Positions 6,438 to 12,039 of a stretch of 16,463 bases of DNA are shown one piece after another. A program made the translations under genes and the position numbers. Under the pieces are notes generated by a model, which saw only the letters and a program-made list of their open reading frames with translations, ran no database searches and was not told the DNA's origin. The first letter of the stretch is position 1. Each line of letters opens with the position of its first letter. The DNA comes from Thermoplasmata archaeon. GTDB lineage: Archaea > Thermoplasmatota > Thermoplasmata > Thermoplasmatales > Thermoplasmataceae. The stretch spans positions 1 through 16,463 of the forward strand of contig JAKAAJ010000020.1 in the NCBI GenBank assembly GCA_021802365.1. Reading direction: 5' to 3'.

Positions 6438-8423
6438 ATGAGCCATTTTGATCTTGAACTAGTGCTTCTCCTCATAATGGTAGCAATGGCACTGTCAATG
6501 GGCTATACAATAAGGCTCTCCTCATCCTCCAGTGATATTCTTCAGAGGCTTTTAGTATACATAATTCTCGCAATGATGAACAGCATGCTTCTTGCCCCGT
6601 TCATCTATCTGGCATTCCCGGGTTTGATATCAATTGACAGGGCAGTGGAACTGGCACTTCTTATAATGGTAATTGAAATAGCCCCATTTCTGGTATCCTT
6701 CACTAATTCAATCTTCAAAAGCTCTGGCTTAAATCATAGAAGATTCCTTCTTGTCTTCCTTGCATTTTTTGTAATTTTTGATGAAGTCCTGATGAGCCTT
6801 GATTTCAACATTTTAATTTCTGGTGCAAATTATCTAAATGTTCTACATTCTGATCCCATTCGAGGCCTATTCCAGTCTATCTCATCATACTGGTTTGTCT
6901 TTCCAATGTCCGTTGAAATGTTCTTCAGCATATTCCTGATGAGAAAATCATTCAAAAAAGCCTCTCTCATTATCCTGTCCACTCAGGCTGCAATAATGCT
7001 CTTTGCACCGACTGCAATAAACTACGCAGATTGGGCCTATGCTGCAGTCTTCATATCTGGATCAATAATGACCGGGTTCTTTGTTTTCGTTTTTGAGCAC
7101 CTATACCGTGTGCAGGGTATAAAGGGCAGAATGGCCGATTATATCATCATGCTTCTTTTTGCATATACAATAATGATGTGCGGGGTCTTCCTATGGCAGG
7201 TGTATTCCAGCTATATTGTGTTCAGCGCCAGCATGATAATCGATATGACAGTCTACATCAGAGCTGCGGGTAACAGCGAGTACCTGAATTCAGGGAAGAA
7301 AGTTTACTGGCTGGCTAACAGGAACTGGTCATTTTTGTTTCTGGCAATGGTTTTCAGTGCCGAGTTCTTCATGGGGGCAGCGTTTGATGCTCAATATTAT
7401 GGGGCAGGCAATCTTGTCTCCACGCTAGGGCTAGCTTCCATAGGAGGTGGCATCACTGGAGTGATTTCCTCATCTATTTATGATTTCTTCCGGTTCTTTG
7501 CAGATATAAGCCTATCTTCATGGTTCCTTATAATGATGGGTATAGAGATGGGCTCTCTCGTTATTTTTAAGATAAGGAAGACAAGAGACCTGGAGACGAA
7601 GATAAGGCTTTCTTTTATGCTACTTGCGTACGCTGTTTATTCAATCTTAATTCCATCATTTGTTGTATCCAATGTTTCTGTTGTACCTTTTGTAGGCTGG
7701 ACCATGGGAATAGGTTCAGGAGGAGGGCTGGCACCTGATCTGATCATACCTATGGTCCTGACATATGTGGTAAGCGGAATACTCTCAATATTGTTCGGGT
7801 CAAGGCAGTTATGCTCAACATTCTGCACTGCTCCTGTAATGTATCAGGGGACCTTCTATGATTCCATGAAGGGATTCAATAAATCCTCTTCCATGGCAAA
7901 ATCTCTCACCATGAATGACAGATCTGGACGAATCACATACAGGATCGTTTCCATAACAGTTTATGCAATGATCATAGTAACAGGGATCATATCATGGCTT
8001 GATTACAATCACTATGCGAACGTCACAATTTATGGGGCAGATCCTTTATACATGCTATACCTCTTTTTATTTGGATTTCTCTGGTATGCCGTCTTTATAA
8101 CCATGCCCTATGTTGGATCATACGGGTGCATAAATACAGGATACTGCCACTGGGGCAATTTCAACAGGTTCATATCGAAATTCGGATTCTTCAAGCTGAA
8201 AGTCAGGGATCCTATTCAGTGCGTAAACTGCAAAACCAAAGATTGCACACTTGCCTGCCCTGTTGGGAATTATGGACAGGCCGGTTCTTTCATATCAAAG
8301 GGGGAGTACAAGGATTCGAGATGCGTAGGAATAGGAGACTGTGTCAATGCATGTCCATACGAGAATATATTTTACTATGATGTCAGGCACTTCATAAAAG
8401 AGAGGATGAAGAAAGGTTCCTGA
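6438..8423 (+). CDS. polytopic membrane protein with C-terminal ferredoxin-like Fe-S domain
   Basis: The 661-residue protein has about 14 predicted membrane helices and then a cytoplasmic-looking iron-sulfur domain. Residues 1-275 (about eight helices) form one unit and 295-560 a second. Between late helices lies SRQLCSTFCTAP (C459, C463), reminiscent of the cysteine pairs in NapH/CcoG-type membrane ferredoxins. After the last helix comes GCINTGYCHWG (C564, C570). The ferredoxin part has motif I C595-x2-C598-x4-C603-x3-C607-P and motif II C629-x5-C635-x3-C639-P, which lacks the usual second cysteine (Ile632 is there instead). Members of the membrane-bound ferredoxin class pass electrons between quinol and soluble or periplasmic partners; which reaction applies here is not shown. 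The gene ends 3 bases from a convergent gene that appears to be a paralogue of its N-terminal unit. It could alternatively be a maturation factor like CcoG. Confidence 0.85.
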   Translation: MSHFDLELVLLLIMVAMALSMGYTIRLSSSSSDILQRLLVYIILAMMNSMLLAPFIYLAFPGLISIDRAVELALLIMVIEIAPFLVSFTNSIFKSSGLNHRRFLLVFLAFFVIFDEVLMSLDFNILISGANYLNVLHSDPIRGLFQSISSYWFVFPMSVEMFFSIFLMRKSFKKASLIILSTQAAIMLFAPTAINYADWAYAAVFISGSIMTGFFVFVFEHLYRVQGIKGRMADYIIMLLFAYTIMMCGVFLWQVYSSYIVFSASMIIDMTVYIRAAGNSEYLNSGKKVYWLANRNWSFLFLAMVFSAEFFMGAAFDAQYYGAGNLVSTLGLASIGGGITGVISSSIYDFFRFFADISLSSWFLIMMGIEMGSLVIFKIRKTRDLETKIRLSFMLLAYAVYSILIPSFVVSNVSVVPFVGWTMGIGSGGGLAPDLIIPMVLTYVVSGILSILFGSRQLCSTFCTAPVMYQGTFYDSMKGFNKSSSMAKSLTMNDRSGRITYRIVSITVYAMIIVTGIISWLDYNHYANVTIYGADPLYMLYLFLFGFLWYAVFITMPYVGSYGCINTGYCHWGNFNRFISKFGFFKLKVRDPIQCVNCKTKDCTLACPVGNYGQAGSFISKGEYKDSRCVGIGDCVNACPYENIFYYDVRHFIKERMKKGS

Positions 8424-8426
8424 GGA

Positions 8427-9314
8427 TTATGCTGGCCCTGTACTGTAGGGATGTTTATCATGCCCTTTATTGAACCATCCCAGTACGACCAGGAAATAGA
8501 ACAGCATGGAGACAACCATAGACACTGCAAAAATAATCCAGCTGATCCCAAACGGGTGCGTCACAACTATTGGTTCAGCAAGCCCTATTGCAGAAATGAC
8601 AACAATGAAGATAAACCAGGTAACAAGGATTCTTCCATGCTCCCCCATATTAGTACGGTTTCTGTAAACATAACTGAAAATAATGTAAATTGCCAGAAGC
8701 ATGAGAATGGAGTAGACAATAAGGAGAGGTATTATTGGCCCGGAACTTCCAAGCAGGGCTGGATCTGCTATTTGCATCAGCAGTATGGCAAGCAGAATCC
8801 TTCTCTCCAGGCCATTTCCGGCGAAGGTGAGAATGAAGAAAAGCATCTCTGCAATCATGGGTGCAAGGAATATGAAATTGGTAATACTGAGCCCGAAAAA
8901 ATCAGGTATCTGCAGGGTGCTTGACAGGCCACTTGTATAGTAGGCTAGAATTCTTAGAAAAAGTGCCATGGAAACCTCGTTCCAGACAAGTACGAGTGCC
9001 ATCCCCATAGCCCTGTTCTTTGAAAGTACTGTAATTTTTGTCTTTATGCCTGTCAGAAAAATATAGACAAGTGCAACAGACATGAAAAGCATTGCTATGT
9101 TGAAGGCGAGAATTGAACCAAAGAATCCTCCTCCGCTGACGCTGTAATACAACAAGGCATCAAACATCCCACCCATCATATCCAGGCTGAGCAGTGATAC
9201 AGCAAGCACCTTGATGGTGAAGTCAGCGGCATGGGTTCTCATGTATCTGATGACCCAGATAATAAAAGCGGTCATCAGGACCTCAGTGAGAATAACCCAG
9301 GGGGTGTTCAGCAC
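8427..9314 (-). CDS. polytopic membrane protein, paralogue of the Fe-S protein's N-terminal half
   Basis: The 295-residue protein has about eight predicted membrane helices, a short polar C-tail (KGHDKHPYSTGPA), and no cysteine motifs. By eye it aligns along its length with residues 1-275 of the convergent Fe-S membrane protein. NEVSMAL (112-118) matches DEVLMSL. FIFLAPMIAEMLFFIL (148-162) matches WFVFPMSVEMFFSIFL. LLAILLMQIADPALLG matches LIILSTQAAIMLFAP. Downstream loops YVYRNRTNMGEHGRI and HLYRVQGIKGRMADYI correspond. The conserved acidic residues in two helices may matter for function (inference). The start is GTG 9314, the most upstream useful start, with a TATA-like 12-mer ending 17 bases before it; ATG at residue 14 is an alternative. 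No named family was recognised. A paired role with the Fe-S protein is likely from sequence relatedness and adjacency. Confidence 0.8.
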   Translation of the reverse strand: MLNTPWVILTEVLMTAFIIWVIRYMRTHAADFTIKVLAVSLLSLDMMGGMFDALLYYSVSGGGFFGSILAFNIAMLFMSVALVYIFLTGIKTKITVLSKNRAMGMALVLVWNEVSMALFLRILAYYTSGLSSTLQIPDFFGLSITNFIFLAPMIAEMLFFILTFAGNGLERRILLAILLMQIADPALLGSSGPIIPLLIVYSILMLLAIYIIFSYVYRNRTNMGEHGRILVTWFIFIVVISAIGLAEPIVVTHPFGISWIIFAVSMVVSMLFYFLVVLGWFNKGHDKHPYSTGPA

Positions 9315-9330
9315 AGGGAGAAATCACTTC

Positions 9331-9342
9331 ATACTATTAGAT
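9331..9342 (-). promoter_or_regulatory. putative TATA box (12-mer ATCTAATAGTAT) for the small polytopic membrane protein
   Basis: On the minus strand ATCTAATAGTAT ends 17 bases before GTG 9314, with its centre about 23 bases upstream. The identical 12-mer occurs on the plus strand at 10640-10651, in the same position relative to the ThiF-like gene. Placement supports a core promoter; a shared operator is possible. Confidence 0.45.
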
Positions 9343-9346
9343 TTTT

Positions 9347-9466
9347 TAAGCAAACCTGAATGCGATTACAATTTCTGTGTTTTTGTCTGCCATTTCAATA
9401 ATGGTTGAAAACTTCCTCACCAGGCCTAAGGTGATTGCAAAGGCATTAAAGCGAGAGGTTTGCTTA
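9347..9466. repeat. 11-bp perfect inverted repeat flanking the 9358-9455 spacer
   Basis: TAAGCAAACCT at 9347-9357 is the exact reverse complement of AGGTTTGCTTA at 9456-9466. The right arm contains the stop codon of the dehydrogenase gene; the left arm abuts the promoter of the divergently oriented upstream region of the small membrane protein. The intervening 98 bases hold no supportable gene. An 11-base match at this distance can arise by chance in a window this long. Confidence 0.3.
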
Positions 9467-10480
9467 CTTAGTGACATCAATGAGGATTCTGCCCAGGGAC
9501 CTTCTGTTCTGCATGTCACTGAAGGCATTATTAACCTCATCCAGTGAAACTGTCCTGTCGCTGACTGCATGTATCTTCCCCTTTGATGTTAGGTCAAGTG
9601 CAGTTTCCACGTCTTTTCTAGTGGAGCTTATACTTCCTGAAATTGAATTTCCTTTCATAATTATCAGTCCAAGAGGCAACTGAACTGATTCCGGGTTGAC
9701 GTTCCCAACAACAACCATTCGGCCCCCGCTTCTCAGGCTTCTTAGAGTTCTCTCAAATGTAGGCAGACCTACAGCTTCAAGGGCAAGGTGAACCCCATCA
9801 TTGAATTTGCTCTTTATCTCCCTGTCAAAATTATCTGACGTTATTACTTCATCAGCTCCTATTTTCAGTAACGCCTCCCTCTTCCAGGGTGAAGAAGTCT
9901 TTGCAATAACGTAACCTCCAAGTGCCTTTGCAATCTGAATTGCATGAACACCCACACCTCCTCCTGCACCTGAGATGAGTATTCTCTGGCCTTCTTTAAG
10001 TCCACCAACTCTTCCGATTGCATTGTAAAGCATGCCTGTAACACATGCTGCTAGGGTTGCATCAGCATCAGGAATACCATCAGGAACCGGAACCAGGGAT
10101 CTGGAACTAACAATAACACGCTCTCCATATGCACCATTTCTTGATTCTCCATAGGCCTCCTTGTGCGGGCACAGGTTCTCTTCTCCTCTTAGGCAGAATT
10201 CACACTTTCCGCATGGAGCATATATGAGGCTTGCCACTCTCTGGCCAATCTTGAATCCCTGGACGGATTCTCCGATGGCCTCTATTACTCCGGAAATTTC
10301 ATGGCCTGGAATGATGGGTAGCTTTACTCTGGGCAGAAACCCGTCTCTGGTGAGAATATCCCTGTAACAAATACCTGTAAGCGTCTGCCTCAGCACAACC
10401 TCATCTTTTTCTGGTTCTCTAAGTGGCACATCTTTAACGGCAAGTGGTTCCTTTATGGCGTTGAGAACTGCAGCTTTCAT
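9464..10480 (-). CDS. zinc-dependent medium-chain dehydrogenase, acryloyl-CoA reductase-like
   Basis: This 338-residue medium-chain dehydrogenase/reductase is full length. Catalytic zinc ligands are C38 (ICYRD), H60-E61 (GHE) and C146 (AACVTG). The structural zinc lobe has four cysteines, C90, C93, C96 and C104. The NADP(H)-binding Rossmann motif is GAGGGVG (171-177), followed by IQIAKALGG. From memory, segments such as CYRD, SLIYAP, CVTGM and GGVG-HAIQ-AKALG closely resemble acryloyl-CoA reductase of Sulfolobus/Metallosphaera, which reduces acryloyl-CoA to propionyl-CoA with NADPH. The intact catalytic zinc site equally allows a plain alcohol dehydrogenase, so substrate is unassigned. ATG 10480 has a TATA-like box 26 bases upstream and no leader, and MKAAVL is a typical family N-terminus. 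The gene is apparently monocistronic; its divergent neighbour is the ThiF-like gene. Confidence 0.85.
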   Translation of the reverse strand: MKAAVLNAIKEPLAVKDVPLREPEKDEVVLRQTLTGICYRDILTRDGFLPRVKLPIIPGHEISGVIEAIGESVQGFKIGQRVASLIYAPCGKCEFCLRGEENLCPHKEAYGESRNGAYGERVIVSSRSLVPVPDGIPDADATLAACVTGMLYNAIGRVGGLKEGQRILISGAGGGVGVHAIQIAKALGGYVIAKTSSPWKREALLKIGADEVITSDNFDREIKSKFNDGVHLALEAVGLPTFERTLRSLRSGGRMVVVGNVNPESVQLPLGLIIMKGNSISGSISSTRKDVETALDLTSKGKIHAVSDRTVSLDEVNNAFSDMQNRRSLGRILIDVTK

Positions 10481-10500
10481 GATCTATGATCGTGTTCTAG

Positions 10501-10510
10501 GATAAATAAG
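10501..10510 (-). promoter_or_regulatory. putative TATA box for the dehydrogenase gene
   Basis: On the minus strand CTTATTTATC centres about 26 bases upstream of ATG 10480, matching a leaderless archaeal promoter. The remaining divergent intergenic region to 10639 is AT-rich. It holds a short palindrome (ATCTC-A-GAGAT, 10519-10529) that could be an operator, but shows no gene. Confidence 0.5.
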
Positions 10511-10639
10511 AACCCAAGATCTCAGAGATATGGTCACTTAAATAATAGAGAAATCAAAAACTGAAGTTTCAATCTGTTATTTGTTATGAGGAGAGGCAAG
10601 TTTATCGTAAATCTTTAAAGAAATGATATGCCAGAAATT

Positions 10640-10651
10640 ATCTAATAGTAT
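10640..10651 (+). promoter_or_regulatory. putative TATA box (12-mer ATCTAATAGTAT) for the ThiF-like/HAD operon
   Basis: ATCTAATAGTAT is preceded by purines (CAGAAATT), as expected of a BRE, and centres about 25 bases upstream of ATG 10670. It is identical to the 12-mer in front of the small polytopic membrane protein at 9342-9331. This supports a leaderless start at 10670. Confidence 0.45.
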
Positions 10652-10669
10652 ACACTGCAATCATGTATA

Positions 10670-11398
10670 ATGTTCAGCCTACGTTATTCCAGAATGTCGG
10701 CCCTCAAGGAAATTGGAATAAGCGGTCTTGAGGCCCTTCAGAAGTCTACAATCTCAGTGATTGGGATAGGGGCTACCGGCTCCTCTGCAGCTGACATTTT
10801 TGCCAGAAATGGTGCAGGCAAATTGAAGATGGCAGACCCAGACACCGTGGACATATCAAACCTGCACAGGCAGATTCTCTACTCCGAGGACGATGTGGGC
10901 AAACTTAAGGTTGATGCTGCAAGAAAGAAGATTGCAGCAATTAATAAGGGCCTGGCCGTAGAAACTTTCTCAGGCAAAATAGATGAAACTAACGTTGAAG
11001 GATTCTGTTCTGGTTCATCAATAATCATAGACGGTTCAGACAACATGGAAACCAGAAGGGTTCTTAACGCATTTTCTGCCAGATCGGGGATACCATGGAT
11101 TTTCACATCCGCCATAGGCACAGTCGGGCAACTCAAGCTGATAGTACCCGGCAGATCAGCCTGTCTGCAATGCATAAAGGTAAGGTTCGATACACCCGAT
11201 ATGAGGTGCGAGGATGTTGGGGTTCTTGCTTCATCCCCTTATATGATAGGAAGCATAGCCTGGACTCTTGCTGTCAAATATCTCATAAGAGGAGAACTGA
11301 AGGACGAAATTATTTATCTGGACGCTTCTCTTCCTGAAATAGTGCACGTAAAAACTCAGAGAGATAAGGCATGCGAAGTGTGCGGTAATGTTTTATGA
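10670..11398 (+). CDS. E1-like adenylyltransferase of the ThiF/MoeB/HesA family
   Basis: The 242-residue protein adenylates the C-terminal glycine of small ubiquitin-fold sulfur carriers (MoaD, ThiS or archaeal SAMPs) in characterised family members. Seen here are the N-terminal RYSRM (cf. RYxRQ), the ATP-binding glycine motif GIGATGS (32-38), DPDTVDISNLHRQ (56-68) and K78/K80. IIDGSDN follows (119-125), then zinc-type CxxC pairs at C165/C168 and C235/C238. C180 (DMRCEDVGVL) stands where MoeB-type proteins carry the candidate catalytic cysteine. There is no rhodanese domain, so it is of the short MoeB/ThiF type. ATG 10670 keeps the RYSR motif and has a TATA-like box upstream; ATG 10694 would delete it. 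Its stop overlaps the HAD start (ATGA). The Moco operon nearby makes MoaD a sensible substrate, but no carrier gene is in the window, so MoeB versus ThiF versus UbaA is open. Confidence 0.85.
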   Translation: MFSLRYSRMSALKEIGISGLEALQKSTISVIGIGATGSSAADIFARNGAGKLKMADPDTVDISNLHRQILYSEDDVGKLKVDAARKKIAAINKGLAVETFSGKIDETNVEGFCSGSSIIIDGSDNMETRRVLNAFSARSGIPWIFTSAIGTVGQLKLIVPGRSACLQCIKVRFDTPDMRCEDVGVLASSPYMIGSIAWTLAVKYLIRGELKDEIIYLDASLPEIVHVKTQRDKACEVCGNVL

Positions 11399-12033
11399 AG
11401 ATAGAAGGCATAATTTTCGATCTGGATGGTACTATATTAAATTCCAGAGTGCTCAGGGTGGATGCCTGGTTAAACGCTTTCGCAGATTTTGGGATACAGG
11501 TAAGCAAAGAGGAAATAGGGCCTCTCCTTGGACTCCCGGGAGTTGATCTGGCAGGGCGATATTCCAGTAAGGCCTTTGAAATAGAGGAGGCAGAAGAGAG
11601 ATATTTCCGCAGCCATATAGGTGAACTTAAGTTCTATCCGGATGTGGAAGCCACAATTGATGCAATCAAGAAATCAGGGATCAGAACATCCATCGTTACA
11701 TCCTCAAGGAGAAGGTTCGTGGAAATTCTTGGACTCCGTTTTTCCCCTGTTGTGACGATAGATGATGTTACAGTAGGGAAACCGGACCCTGAAGGATATG
11801 TAAAAGCTCTGGAAATCATGGGTATTTCAGATCCGCACAAAATAATTGTCGTAGGAGATGCAATCAGTGATATGAAGCCGGCAGTGGAAATTGGTGCAAT
11901 AGCTGTATTTATCAGACATGGTTCAAACAGCCAATGCAATATATGTAATTATTACATAGACGAGGTCTCCGAATGTCTCGGAGTCATCGCAGAGCTGGAA
12001 AAATCTGACAAAAATATAGGAAAGAAATCCTGA
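11395..12033 (+). CDS. HAD-superfamily phosphatase, phosphoglycolate phosphatase-like
   Basis: The 212-residue haloacid-dehalogenase-type hydrolase has all four motifs. Motif I is DLDGT (D9 nucleophile, D11 acid/base), motif II is VTSS (T102/S103), motif III is K129 in GKPDPEGY, and motif IV is GDAISDM (D155, D159). A helical cap (residues about 15-80) sits between motifs I and II, as in subclass I enzymes such as phosphoglycolate phosphatase or beta-phosphoglucomutase. The substrate cannot be told from the sequence. ATG 11395 overlaps the TGA of the ThiF-like gene (ATGA), so the two are probably translationally coupled. The gene ends 6 bases from the convergent MoeA gene. The C-terminus has an unusual CNIC and a lysine-rich tail. 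Confidence 0.85.
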   Translation: MKIEGIIFDLDGTILNSRVLRVDAWLNAFADFGIQVSKEEIGPLLGLPGVDLAGRYSSKAFEIEEAEERYFRSHIGELKFYPDVEATIDAIKKSGIRTSIVTSSRRRFVEILGLRFSPVVTIDDVTVGKPDPEGYVKALEIMGISDPHKIIVVGDAISDMKPAVEIGAIAVFIRHGSNSQCNICNYYIDEVSECLGVIAELEKSDKNIGKKS

Positions 12034-12039
12034 CTGGCA

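Noticed and set aside
6246..6446. 66-residue minus-strand open frame in the intergenic region
   Set aside because: It overlaps the start and ribosome site of the Fe-S protein, has no promoter or domain, and is biased by its non-coding composition.
8451..8924. 157-residue plus-strand open frame
   Set aside because: It is antisense to the small polytopic membrane protein; the highly polar, His/Asn/Lys-rich translation is typical of the shadow of a hydrophobic gene.
4981..9314. A Sulfolobus-like CbsA/CbsB cytochrome b558/566 cluster (glycosylated ectoprotein plus hydrophobic protein)
   Set aside because: The surface protein has no recognisable heme-binding pattern of that family, it is separated from the membrane proteins by the HicB-like gene, and no Rieske or cytochrome b gene is present.
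9346..9570. 74-residue minus-strand open frame running past the dehydrogenase stop
   Set aside because: Most of it is an out-of-frame reading of the dehydrogenase 3' end; the remaining tail matches no pattern I know, and no start signal was seen.
10519..10529. Palindrome ATCTC-A-GAGAT in the divergent intergenic region as a defined operator
   Set aside because: Five-base arms are expected by chance; there is no second copy in the window and no local regulator to assign.
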